From positions 1-64,000 of the forward strand of contig CAYNDH010000004.1 of NCBI GenBank assembly GCA_964395665.1: a stretch of DNA of 64,000 nt, in the 5' to 3' direction. Shown here piece by piece: positions 35,101-42,901 of the stretch. The notes below the pieces were generated by a model. It did not search any database and had not been told where the DNA came from. It saw only the letters and a list, made by a program, of their open reading frames with translations. The position numbers and the translations under genes were made by a program. This DNA comes from JAEZAF01 sp964395665 (GTDB lineage Bacteria; Chloroflexota; Anaerolineae; Aggregatilineales; Phototrophicaceae). Numbering within the stretch: the stretch's first letter is position 1; each line of letters opens with the position of its first letter.

Positions 35101-35627
35101 CGCCGGTTGGCGTGATGCAGCCCGGCGAACGATTCGAAGTGGTGGGTGAAAGCGAAGATGGCACATGGGTCAATGTCCAGCTTGGCAATGCCACCCGTGG
35201 ATGGGTATTCGCGCAGTTGGTGCGAATCGAGTCGCCGACAAGCGGGCTGCCATCGCAGGAGCTGCCATCGCAGCAGGTGGCGATAAATATCCCCGCGCTG
35301 GGCGGACTCGGAATGCCGGTGAGTGGGCCGGTCCTGATGCAGATGCAGCCGCGAGCCACCGCGACACGCACTGCATCCCCAACCGAACAGGCCACCACAG
35401 AAACAGCCGGAGAGCCGGACGCAGAGGGGGGATCATCCGCCGCTGCTGACAGTGCCGACACCAGCGCGTTTGATCTGCGGGTTGAAATCCCCTATCAGGA
35501 TGAACGCTGGTACGGCACGACGCTCGGTATTCTGGCGATTATCGTCATTATCGTGATCGGCAATATTATCAGTCTGCTCACCCGTCGCACCCGGCAGGGC
35601 CTACAGCGCCCATCGCGCCGGGATTAG
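32133..35627 (+). CDS. large acidic two-TM envelope protein with SH3b domain
   Basis: A 1164-residue protein. Residues 1-615 are strongly acidic and probably disordered, with repeated tryptophan motifs of the form [hydrophobic/G]-P-[D/E]-W-L (VPDWLSGL, LPDWLQSV, GPEWLSDV) and relatives (LSWM, LQWM, QWMSAL). TM1 lies at about 617-638. An extracytoplasmic domain (about 640-870) follows, containing VLIAAEYDGANAGELDGLADVLLRH. A Pro/Thr-rich linker (880-965) leads to an SH3b domain (about 968-1035; VNVRSGPGTGFPPVG, TRGWVFAQLV). TM2 is at about 1126-1148 and the tail is short and basic. The acidic part should face the cytoplasm. It sits between two multi-pass proteins in the cluster. Function unknown; scaffold role inferred. 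Confidence 0.85.
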   Translation: MANDFDNDDLSWMRDQNSDDDWTDDELPDFDWVSDDDDSGDTDNPSSGPSTGLTGQLPWQREREDERSGLTGELDWQSTDDPYTGGQRTASEQEIESAFDTMDSADSDPADLPADEPVDDLEASDQWMSALSDWDTEIDDEFSIEPQANLTDSGDLEDDDLALDDDLGADDNVPDWLSGLMTDEHKPDIQAPAAGAAGAPDPFDFADEEHDIAEAPVQADSSTLPDWLQSVAPPEAGKATPADLDMDLLTDDLADADDDSGFAGLFDDLDFGADADTGDDELIFEDTPGPASAFDADLADDADDEEYDLFAAISRTQAESDRLDDLDDELTEPGPPEIFSPEALQGFDDYSLLGALDAPDGTGSGDTVSDNFFDTLLDDIEDHADADQPFEFDFDAVPSAEDAAPQRSLLAPDDDDDDSLQWMNDLEAMDDLAKAPVSSADLDEVDDFLASLGDFDDVPAVDHELMVSGDDIDFNRLLSDPAFADFEANPAESAQPADTRTPVPDGPEWLSDVSIREVSASALVRQQQDQPLESLPDRLQALREEGLNLPAAESVELAAPVTGIDPASAPAAVPGEGGQYALSPEQAAKVAALKAITGRDEAASAAPVRTGRMQPTAMIIRLLAALLIGGAVILPFVSNIRIGNLPPAAFADDSRSDAIFDVVDDLQPRELVLIAAEYDGANAGELDGLADVLLRHTILRGGIPVVVSTNPVGLLRMDKRLEEISNGFLIRNEHYHIGRLIAGQDIGLRNLVQQIGSITASDVTGNRTGLNLNSLNDFAAIIVITDELRSIRGWSEQVAPLTRAPVLFATSMSVSPLAEPYADAVGIGGLLVGYRDAYTYASQINALIDDGATPPLIDFGTATPTPEITAPVGTAEPTEEAEIGATGEVTPDPEQPTAEVSPEVDQTAQADETTEPVATQTPDSAAATSTPTETPTDAATGAPTETPEPGPTLTPTPEIDATDDGIPPVFGTVISQEPVNVRSGPGTGFPPVGVMQPGERFEVVGESEDGTWVNVQLGNATRGWVFAQLVRIESPTSGLPSQELPSQQVAINIPALGGLGMPVSGPVLMQMQPRATATRTASPTEQATTETAGEPDAEGGSSAAADSADTSAFDLRVEIPYQDERWYGTTLGILAIIVIIVIGNIISLLTRRTRQGLQRPSRRD

Positions 35628-35671
35628 CGTGCAGACAGCAGCAGTAAAGCAGGAAGTGTCGAAGGATTACT

Positions 35672-36307
35672 ATGGATACAATCGGAACGATTGCTGGCTT
35701 TGTCCTCACGCTGATGGTCTTCAGCTACCTGCTCGGCGATAATCTGCTGTACCGGATCGCGGTCTATGTGCTGGTCGGGCTGGCGGCAGGTTATATCACG
35801 ATTGTCACGGTGGAGAGTGTGCTGCTGCCGTGGTTTCAGACGACCATCGGCAGTGGGCAGCCTCTGAATACCGGGCTGGGACTGCTGCCGGTCCTGCTGG
35901 CGACGCTGCTGCTGCTCAAGTCATCATCCCGCCTTGGACGACTGGGAAATCTCGCGATCGCGTTTCTGGTCGGTGTCGGCACTGCCGTCGCCCTGATCGG
36001 AACCCTTGTTGGCACCCTGTTCCCGCTGGTGAGTTCGACCGGGGCCGGTTTCAGAGGGGACATCATCAACCTGTTCCTGATCTTCGCCGGTGTGATCTGC
36101 TCGCTGATTTACTTCCAGTACATCCTGACGAGGACCACACCCGACGGAACCCGCGTCCGCATCCTGCCAGTCCAGTTGCTTAGCATCATCGGTCAGGGTT
36201 TCATCGTCACGGCGCTGGCATCACTCTATGCCGCCGCCATCCTGACCAGTCTGACGATCTTCAGTGAGCGTATCGCGTTCCTGTTCATGCAGATACGCGG
36301 AGGTTAA
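35672..36307 (+). CDS. multi-pass membrane protein of the envelope cluster
   Basis: A 211-residue protein with about six TM helices (4-20, 26-50, 62-80, 90-115, 128-148, 165-195). It ends in FSERIAFLFMQIRGG. No charged pore residues or enzyme motifs are visible. It lies 44 bp after the large acidic protein, and the ATPase gene starts 4 bp after its stop with GGAGG overlapping its last codons, so it is almost certainly made together with the ATPase. No family recognised. Confidence 0.8.
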   Translation: MDTIGTIAGFVLTLMVFSYLLGDNLLYRIAVYVLVGLAAGYITIVTVESVLLPWFQTTIGSGQPLNTGLGLLPVLLATLLLLKSSSRLGRLGNLAIAFLVGVGTAVALIGTLVGTLFPLVSSTGAGFRGDIINLFLIFAGVICSLIYFQYILTRTTPDGTRVRILPVQLLSIIGQGFIVTALASLYAAAILTSLTIFSERIAFLFMQIRGG

Positions 36308-36311
36308 CGTC

Positions 36312-38222
36312 ATGTCGATTTTATCCGTCGATTTTGGCAGTGTTTATACCCGTGCCGTCCTGCTGGATATTGTGGATGGCGTTTATCAGCTCATCGCCCG
36401 TGCCGAGACGCGCACCACCGATGGTTTTCCGGTCAATGATGTGACCGTCGGCTTTGACCGCGTGCTGCGCGAGCTGAATGAAAGCACAGGCCGCGTGCTG
36501 ACCAGTCCAACCGGCACACTGATCAGCCCGGAGCAGGGAAACCGGATCGGTGTTGATCTGTTTACTGCGACCAGCAGCATCGGTCGTCCGCTGCGGCTGC
36601 TGATCGTCGGCCTGACATCGGATATCAGCACACAGAGCGCCCTGAACAGCCTCAAAGGGGCGTTCGTCGATGTGGTCGATGTCGTGAACCTGAACGATCA
36701 GCGCGACGAGCAGAGCCGCATCAACGCGATTGTCCTCAGCCAGCCGGACGCCATCCTGATTGTGGGCGGGACTGAACATGGCGCCGAACTGCCCGTGATC
36801 AACCTGACGGAAAATGTGCGTCAGGCCGTCAGCCTGATGGATGCCAGCCGCAGGCCAAGCATCATTTTCGCGGGAAATTCGGCCCTCAAGGGCAGCATTG
36901 AAACCCTGTTCAACGGTTTATGCGAATTGTTCCTCGCTGATAATCTGCGCCCGGCGCTGCATCATGAGCAGCTTCATCAGGCCCGTGAAAAGCTGGTGCA
37001 GGCCTTCGACCTGCATCAGGAAAAGCAGAACGCCACCTTGTCCGCCATTGCGGACTCAACAATTGATGGTGTCCACCCGACGATGCAGAGCTATACGCCG
37101 ATTGCCGAATACCTGCATCGGACCAAACGCCAGCACGTCGTATTGCTTGATGTCGGCAGTGCCAGCAGCGTGATGGCCTCTGCCATGGATGGCCGTGTGA
37201 CGACGATCATCCGCGCCAATACCGGCGTCGGACACAGTGCCCTGCGCCTGCTTGAAGCGCTCGACAGCCGCGATCTTCTGGATCAGCTTCCCTTCCATGC
37301 CACCAGGGGCGAAATTCATAACTACGCCGGCAACAAGACACTAAGACCAGCGCATATCCCGACCACACTGCGCGAAATGTACATCGAATATATCCTGCTG
37401 AAAGGCGCGGTCCAACTGCTGGCCCGTGATGCCCTGATGCACACCTGGACACCCGCTCAGCGTCAGATCGGGACTGTGATCGCCGCCGGGGCTGGTTTCA
37501 GCAATACCGGCGTCCCCGGCCTTTCGGCCCTGCTCATTCTCGACGCCTTGCAGCCGCTGGGGATGACCGAGCTTTATACTGACCCGTATGCGCTGACTGC
37601 CGCGCTCGGCGCACTGACCGCCACTCAGCCGGAAGTTGTCGTGCAGACGCTCGACAGCAGCAATCTCGAATTTCTGGGGCCTTGTTTCTCGCTTCAGGGC
37701 CGCCCACGTCCCGATAACCGCGTGCTGTCAGTCACGGTCTCAGCCGAAGGCAGCCCGGCGCAGTCATTTGAGGTACAGGGCGGACATCTGTATGTCTATC
37801 CCCTGCTGCTCGGACAGCGGGCCGAAGTGCAGGTGCGCGTCATGGGGCGCGGCCTCTCGATTGGCGGCAGGCGTCGGCTCAGGATGACCGTGCAGGGTGG
37901 GACTGCGGGCCTCATCTTCGATGCCCGTGGACGCAGTGTCGAAGCCCTACAGCCCGAACCCATGACCGACCTGTTACAGCGCGCCCAGTGGATGCCGCAG
38001 TGGATCGCCGAGATCACGGGAGAGGAAGTACAGGCGATCGACCCGGCATGGCTGACGGCACCGGAGACAAAAGCAGAGCCACGTCCAGAGAGTACCCGTG
38101 GCCGCCGTCCCGGACGCAGAAAGAAGGACCTGGACCTTGCCGATCATGATGACGATCTTTCAACGACTGCTGATGATCATGAAGATGAATTGAGGGCGCT
38201 GCGCGATGCCACATTATCCTGA
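36312..38222 (+). CDS. MutL/GlmL-type ASKHA-fold ATPase, orphan
   Basis: A 636-residue protein of the MutL/GlmL family (named for a protein encoded beside glutamate mutase). It has an actin/Hsp70-like nucleotide site: phosphate-1 VDFGSVYTRAVLLD (6-19), phosphate-2 VVLLDVGSASS (about 277-287), and an adenosine-motif-like GTVIAAGAGFSNTG (about 387-400). The C-terminal 60 residues are highly charged (basic RRPGRRKK, then Asp-rich). No glutamate mutase subunits and no B12 genes are in the window; instead it is embedded among envelope proteins and overlaps the next gene by 17 bp. This argues for a role outside glutamate mutase, perhaps as the motor or assembly ATPase of the cluster (inference). 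Confidence 0.88.
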   Translation: MSILSVDFGSVYTRAVLLDIVDGVYQLIARAETRTTDGFPVNDVTVGFDRVLRELNESTGRVLTSPTGTLISPEQGNRIGVDLFTATSSIGRPLRLLIVGLTSDISTQSALNSLKGAFVDVVDVVNLNDQRDEQSRINAIVLSQPDAILIVGGTEHGAELPVINLTENVRQAVSLMDASRRPSIIFAGNSALKGSIETLFNGLCELFLADNLRPALHHEQLHQAREKLVQAFDLHQEKQNATLSAIADSTIDGVHPTMQSYTPIAEYLHRTKRQHVVLLDVGSASSVMASAMDGRVTTIIRANTGVGHSALRLLEALDSRDLLDQLPFHATRGEIHNYAGNKTLRPAHIPTTLREMYIEYILLKGAVQLLARDALMHTWTPAQRQIGTVIAAGAGFSNTGVPGLSALLILDALQPLGMTELYTDPYALTAALGALTATQPEVVVQTLDSSNLEFLGPCFSLQGRPRPDNRVLSVTVSAEGSPAQSFEVQGGHLYVYPLLLGQRAEVQVRVMGRGLSIGGRRRLRMTVQGGTAGLIFDARGRSVEALQPEPMTDLLQRAQWMPQWIAEITGEEVQAIDPAWLTAPETKAEPRPESTRGRRPGRRKKDLDLADHDDDLSTTADDHEDELRALRDATLS

Positions 38223-39288
38223 ACAGCGATTTAGTGTCCGGCAGGCCATCATCCGGCGTGAGGTGCTGCTGCCTGAAAACACCGTCGGCGCGGTGAACGT
38301 CACCGAAGGCAAACGGGTGGATGTCCATGATATTGTCGCGCAGGGCGTCCTGCCCTCTGCCTATCGCATTCTCGACCTGAAGCGCTTCTTCAATACCAGC
38401 AGGGTGCAGGAAGCAGAAGGGCTGCTGCTGGTCAGCGTGGGCGAAGTCGTGGATGAGGCGCAGGTCCTCGCAGGTAAAAATCCGACTCGTGGCCGCCGCC
38501 TGTTCGCGCCAGCCAAGGGCATTGTGGCTCAGGTCCATGATGGCCGCCTGTTCCTTCAGGAGATGCCGCAGATCATTGATCTGGAAGCGGGCGTGCGCGG
38601 GCGCATCAGTCAGGTGATCCCCGGTCGCGGCGTGATGATCGAGACCACCGGCGCACAGATGCAGGGCGTATGGGGCAATGACCGGCGCACCATTGCCGCT
38701 TTGAGGAGCGAGCCGGAAGAAGGTATTGAACACATCTACAGCGATCAGCTCAACATGAAATATGTCGGCGCGATCATCGTCACACGCCGACCGATCACCG
38801 GATTGGCACTGGATGTCATGGAGGACCAGAATTTCGCCGGGATCATCGCCCCCAGCATGGATTATTCGCTGCGCGAACGTGCCCTGAACGCCAGCGGGGC
38901 TGTCCTGCTGCTGGACGGCTTCGGCGACATCAGGATGTCACGCAGCGTCGCCAGCTTTCTGGGGGAATTCGAGGGCCAGCAGGTGACACTGGATGCCTTT
39001 CAGCCAACCGGCAGAGAAGGCCGCCATCCCGAAATTATTGTGAATATCCCATCGAATCGAGTGAATGAGTCGGTACTTCGTGCTAATATTCTGCTAAACC
39101 TGCGCACAGGGATGCAGGTCAGGATCACAAGTGAGCCTTATATGGGACAAATTGCCCGTGTAATCGATTTGCCAAAAAACCCTGTTTCGTTGGACAATGG
39201 ATTGCGGATCTTATCAGCACAGTTAGAATTAGCAGGGGGCGAAAAAGTTTTTGTGCCGCTTGCCAATCTTGAATTTACTGGTCGTTAA
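38206..39288 (+). CDS. conserved protein overlapping the MutL-like ATPase gene
   Basis: A 360-residue soluble protein whose start overlaps the end of the ATPase gene by 17 bp, so a physical or stoichiometric partnership is likely. The N-terminal half has barrel-like features (LLPENTVGAVNVTEGKRVDVHD, GRRLFAPAKGIVAQVHDGRLFL, GRISQVIPGRGVMIET), reminiscent of KOW or barrel-sandwich folds. The C-terminal half contains FAGIIAPSMDYSLRERAL and ends with a beta-rich segment (MQVRITSEPYMGQIARVIDLP). I recognise no named family. No signal peptide or TM helix, so cytoplasmic. Confidence 0.8.
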   Translation: MPHYPEQRFSVRQAIIRREVLLPENTVGAVNVTEGKRVDVHDIVAQGVLPSAYRILDLKRFFNTSRVQEAEGLLLVSVGEVVDEAQVLAGKNPTRGRRLFAPAKGIVAQVHDGRLFLQEMPQIIDLEAGVRGRISQVIPGRGVMIETTGAQMQGVWGNDRRTIAALRSEPEEGIEHIYSDQLNMKYVGAIIVTRRPITGLALDVMEDQNFAGIIAPSMDYSLRERALNASGAVLLLDGFGDIRMSRSVASFLGEFEGQQVTLDAFQPTGREGRHPEIIVNIPSNRVNESVLRANILLNLRTGMQVRITSEPYMGQIARVIDLPKNPVSLDNGLRILSAQLELAGGEKVFVPLANLEFTGR

Positions 39289-39354
39289 GGGGAACCCGTG
39301 CGACTGTCTTATTTACTCACCACCCGGACATCGTCCATTTAGAGGAGACAATGA

Positions 39355-41052
39355 ATGAGCAATCGAGACGATTTTGATTTCGAGGATGATCCCTTTGCGG
39401 ACGATGATGGCTTTGATAGTTTCGATGATGATTTCGATCAGGATAACCTGCGAACCTTCGACGACTTCGACACCATCGATGACGTGGATGAGTTCCTTGA
39501 AGAAGAAGAGGCACGCAGCGGCCCCAACCGGGCATTCATCTTCCTTGCCGGGTTGATGATTCTGGTCCTGCTGATCGGCCTTGGCGTTATCCTGCTCCTT
39601 GCCAGCCAGGATCGTCCGCCATCAGAAGACTCACAGACCCGCACCGCAATTGCCGAGATCAATGCCACACGGCAGGAGCAGTTGAGAGGCACGCAGACGC
39701 AGGCCGTCATATTCCAGGATGAGACCGCGACTGAAGCCGCCCGTCCGACCGATACACCGACGCCGTCGCCCTCACCCTCTGAGACACCCGCACCGACTGA
39801 AGACGAAGCGCTGCTTCAGGCTACATCAGATGCGGCCACCGCCGCCATCCAGACGCTTCAGGCCGGCCAGTTACCGCCGCTGTTCATCCTGCAAACCGTG
39901 CAGGCAGACAACATCGGCACGGCAGTCGCCGTTGGCACCGAGATCGCCGATCAGGCCAACATCGAAGCCGACCTGCGCACCGCCATCTATGCCACCGCAT
40001 TTGCACAGGGCGTGCTGGAAGGCCAACCCAGCAACCTTGATGTCGTGACCGCTGTCGCTGCCACACTCGAAGCCGAAGGCACGCCGGTCCCGTTTGTCCC
40101 GGATGATGAACTCCGCACGGCGGTCGTTGGGACGGCCTCGGCGCTCGGTATCCCGGTCGGCCCCATCAACAGCGTGGACATCATCACCGCTGTCGCCGCC
40201 ACACTCGAAGCCGAAGGCACGCCCATCCCGATTGTCCCGGATGAGCTGGTCCGCGCGGCGATTGCTGAAACCGCCGTTGCGCTGAATCTGCCTTTCAGCG
40301 GCCTCAGTGTGGAAGAGATCGCAACCGATATTGCAGCGACCGCTGTCGCACAGGAAACCGCCGTCGAATCACTGCCGGATGATCCCTTCGCCACCGCCCT
40401 TGCAGGCACAGCGCTGGTCTCTGGCTTCCAGTCAACTATCGCCGCGCTTCAGGAAACGGTTGAGGCCCCGCCCATTATCGTGGACAGCAGCAGCATCCTG
40501 ACCGAAGTCGCCGGGACCGCTGTCGCACAGGGGACACCGCTTGCAGCGCTGCCAGATGATGCTTATCGCATCGCCGTGGCCGAAACCGCCGCCGCCATCC
40601 CGATCGATCCGCCGGTGATCATCGTCGATGAGGTCAGCACCGCCGTTGCAGGCACCGCGATCGCCTTCGGTACACCGATCGAAGCCCTGCCGGATGCCGG
40701 TTTCAGCACCGCTGTTTATGGCACGGCAACCGCGCTCGGCCTTCAGGTGGCAGATCTCGGCACACCGACGATTGTCGGACGCCTGAATGCAACCGATGTG
40801 CTGCTGACCGCAACTGCACTGTCCCTGACACTGAACCCACCGACTCCGAGCGGCAGCGAAACACCGGGCGCCGTGGTGACACCGGGCGCGACCGTTGGCT
40901 TCCCGACACCGGGGCCGACTCCGCCGGGCGGTGAACTGCCGGACACCGGTCTGTTTGATGGTTTCGGTGAAGGTCTGGGTGCTGGGGCGCTGGCGCTGAT
41001 GGCCGTCGGCCTGATCGGTGTGATGGTCGTCGCCCGCAGAATGCGCAAATAG
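39355..41052 (+). CDS. repeat-rich surface protein with an N-terminal TM and LPDTG sorting-type signal
   Basis: A 565-residue protein. Residues 1-55 are acidic (FEDDPFADDDGFDSFDD...) and cytoplasmic, followed by TM1 (about 59-82). A Pro/Thr linker leads to a long region of about ten degenerate 22-28-residue repeats (consensus near TAVAGTAxAxGTPxxALPD) between roughly 215 and 480. A Pro/Thr/Gly-rich stretch precedes LPDTG (528-532), a hydrophobic segment and a basic end (RRMRK). The C-terminus is the classic sortase-substrate layout. Two repeat units at 40048 and 40186 are nearly identical in DNA. It is the last gene of the cluster and is followed by a bidirectional terminator. Confidence 0.85.
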   Translation: MSNRDDFDFEDDPFADDDGFDSFDDDFDQDNLRTFDDFDTIDDVDEFLEEEEARSGPNRAFIFLAGLMILVLLIGLGVILLLASQDRPPSEDSQTRTAIAEINATRQEQLRGTQTQAVIFQDETATEAARPTDTPTPSPSPSETPAPTEDEALLQATSDAATAAIQTLQAGQLPPLFILQTVQADNIGTAVAVGTEIADQANIEADLRTAIYATAFAQGVLEGQPSNLDVVTAVAATLEAEGTPVPFVPDDELRTAVVGTASALGIPVGPINSVDIITAVAATLEAEGTPIPIVPDELVRAAIAETAVALNLPFSGLSVEEIATDIAATAVAQETAVESLPDDPFATALAGTALVSGFQSTIAALQETVEAPPIIVDSSSILTEVAGTAVAQGTPLAALPDDAYRIAVAETAAAIPIDPPVIIVDEVSTAVAGTAIAFGTPIEALPDAGFSTAVYGTATALGLQVADLGTPTIVGRLNATDVLLTATALSLTLNPPTPSGSETPGAVVTPGATVGFPTPGPTPPGGELPDTGLFDGFGEGLGAGALALMAVGLIGVMVVARRMRK

Positions 41053-41081
41053 CAGGCGAAAGATCTTCTGGTGAGAATCAG

Positions 41082-41113
41082 AAAGCCAGCACGATCACGG
41101 TGCTGGCTTTTTG
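41082..41113. terminator. bidirectional intrinsic terminator
   Basis: An 11-bp stem AAAGCCAGCAC (41082-41092) / GTGCTGGCTTT (41100-41110) with a 7-base loop and T-runs on both sides. It closes the envelope cluster and the convergent tsaD gene. Confidence 0.92.
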
Positions 41114-41139
41114 ATTTAAAAGTGCCTTTAGAGAGCGGC

Positions 41140-42204
41140 TTAGCGATACGCATCCGCCGTGAGCGACCACACCGGGATCACATCCATATCGAGATCATCC
41201 CGCAGGCCAGCCTGATAACGGAAATACCCTGCCGCCGCGATCATGGCTGCGTTATCCGTGCAGAGATTCAACGGCGGGTAGCGCACTGGCAGATCGGTCT
41301 GGCGGCGCATCTCCGACCGCAGGCGCTGATTCGCGCTCACACCGCCTGCGATGAAAATCTCCGTCGCCTGATGCGCTTTGGCGGCTCGTGCGGTCTTTTC
41401 GACCAGAATATCGACCAGCGCTTCCTGAAAACTGGCGGAAATATCATTGATCGAGACATCCGAACGCAGTTTCGGCGTCTTGTCTGCCGAGCGCTTGCGT
41501 GATGAGCGCGCCTCGCTGGATGCAGGTACAGTTACTTCGCGCAGCACCGCCGTCTTGAGGCCGGAAAAGCTGAAATCATAGCTGGTATCCCGTTTCGCCC
41601 GTGGGAAGTGATAAGCCGCCGGATTCCCCATCTGCGCCATCTGCTCGATATTCGGCCCACCGGGGAACGGCAGATTGAGCAGCCGTCCGACCTTGTCGAA
41701 TGCTTCCCCTGCCGCATCGTCCAGTGTGCCGCCAAGCCGTTCATAATCCCCGTGGCCCTTCATCAGCAGCAGTTCGGTGTGTCCGCCGGAGACGATCAGC
41801 ACCAGCACCGGGAATACCACTTCACGGAACGGCTGTAACAGCCACAGTGAATAGACATGCCCTTCCAGATGATTGATGCCCAGCAGCGGTTTACGCCCTG
41901 CCAGCGCCAGCCCCTTGGCGAAATTAATCCCCGTCAGCAGTGAACCGACCAGGCCCGGCCCCCGCGTGACGGCCACCGCGTCCACCTGATTCAGTGTGAT
42001 ACCGGCATCTTCCAGCGCCTGATGCGTGACTGCATCGATCACCTCAACATGCGCCCGTGATGCGACTTCCGGGAACACACCGCCATATTGTGCATGTAAA
42101 TCAATCTGTGTCGCGACGACATTGGATGCGATCACCTTGCCATCGATCACCACTGCCGCCGCCGTCTCGTCACACGACGTTTCAATCCCCAGTATATAGG
42201 TCAT
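41140..42204 (-). CDS. tsaD: tRNA N6-adenosine threonylcarbamoyltransferase
   Basis: A 354-residue TsaD/Kae1 protein. It transfers the threonylcarbamoyl group to A37 of ANN-decoding tRNAs, forming t6A with TsaB and TsaE. Start at 42204 with AGAAGG eight bases upstream. Signatures: ILGIETSCDETAAAV (4-18), metal-binding H112 and H116 in NHLEGHVYS, VSGGHTELLL, and C-terminal GGVSANQRLR and DNAAMIA. A basic, probably disordered insertion (SEARSSRKRSADKTPK) lies around 235-255. No tsaB or tsaE is nearby. Confidence 0.96.
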   Translation of the reverse strand: MTYILGIETSCDETAAAVVIDGKVIASNVVATQIDLHAQYGGVFPEVASRAHVEVIDAVTHQALEDAGITLNQVDAVAVTRGPGLVGSLLTGINFAKGLALAGRKPLLGINHLEGHVYSLWLLQPFREVVFPVLVLIVSGGHTELLLMKGHGDYERLGGTLDDAAGEAFDKVGRLLNLPFPGGPNIEQMAQMGNPAAYHFPRAKRDTSYDFSFSGLKTAVLREVTVPASSEARSSRKRSADKTPKLRSDVSINDISASFQEALVDILVEKTARAAKAHQATEIFIAGGVSANQRLRSEMRRQTDLPVRYPPLNLCTDNAAMIAAAGYFRYQAGLRDDLDMDVIPVWSLTADAYR

Positions 42205-42358
42205 CCCGCTTACCTTCTCTCTGAACTTCCGGCTGGTTGCTGGTGTTGCTGGATTTGCTGGCTGAAGTATTCTCCAGCTCACCTATACCGCCGCAATCAG
42301 CTCAAGTACAATAACTCACCTGTATTCGATGTTTACAATTTTAACGAGTCTTTCCAGA

Positions 42359-42880
42359 ATGTCCGATGCTGAAAACCTGATGTCCATCCTGAATTTTAGC
42401 GCTGAAGATCTCGCCAGTAACCGCGCTGGTGAACTCAGCGAAATGCAGCATTACCGCCTGCGTGTCCGCCGCCGCCGCGCCGAGATCACAGGCGTGCTGC
42501 TTGTCCTGTTCGGTGTCATCGTCGCCGCCCTGCTGATCTATCTGGGCCGACGTAACGAGTCCGGCATCCTGATGATGATCGGTATCGGCCTGACGATCTG
42601 CTCCGCTGCTATCACCGGCGCGGTGGTCCGCTTCTGGCTGCGCCTGAATGCCGACATCAATGGCCGCAAGGTGCTGATCAACAGCGGCACAATGGAGCGC
42701 GTCCTCAAGCCCATCAACCGCCGTGTCATGACCTACATCCTGCGGGTAGGCGGCGCAGAGGTCGCGGTTTCAAAAGAAGCATTCAGGCTTTTCGAACACG
42801 AGCAGCCCTATACACTCTACCGCACACCTTATTCCGGGACTCTGCTGTCAGCAGAACCCGGCCTGCATCACGGCGTTTAG
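42359..42880 (+). CDS. small two-TM membrane protein
   Basis: About 173 residues from the ATG at 42359; starts at 42329 and 42380 are also possible and no ribosome-binding site decides. Two TM helices (about 45-64 and 70-92) follow a basic run (RLRVRRRRAE). The C-terminal domain (about 95-173) contains INSGTMERVLKPINRRVMTYILRVGG and LFEHEQPYTLYRTPYSGTLLSAEP and probably faces the cytoplasm. I recognise no family. It is divergent from tsaD and precedes a composite repeat. Confidence 0.7.
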   Translation: MSDAENLMSILNFSAEDLASNRAGELSEMQHYRLRVRRRRAEITGVLLVLFGVIVAALLIYLGRRNESGILMMIGIGLTICSAAITGAVVRFWLRLNADINGRKVLINSGTMERVLKPINRRVMTYILRVGGAEVAVSKEAFRLFEHEQPYTLYRTPYSGTLLSAEPGLHHGV

Positions 42881-42901
42881 AAGCGGTAATAGATTTTAAA
42901 A

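Noticed and set aside
36312..38222. Glutamate mutase locus
   Set aside because: Only the MutL/GlmL-type ATPase is present; no mutase subunits, B12-binding protein or methylaspartate genes are in the window.
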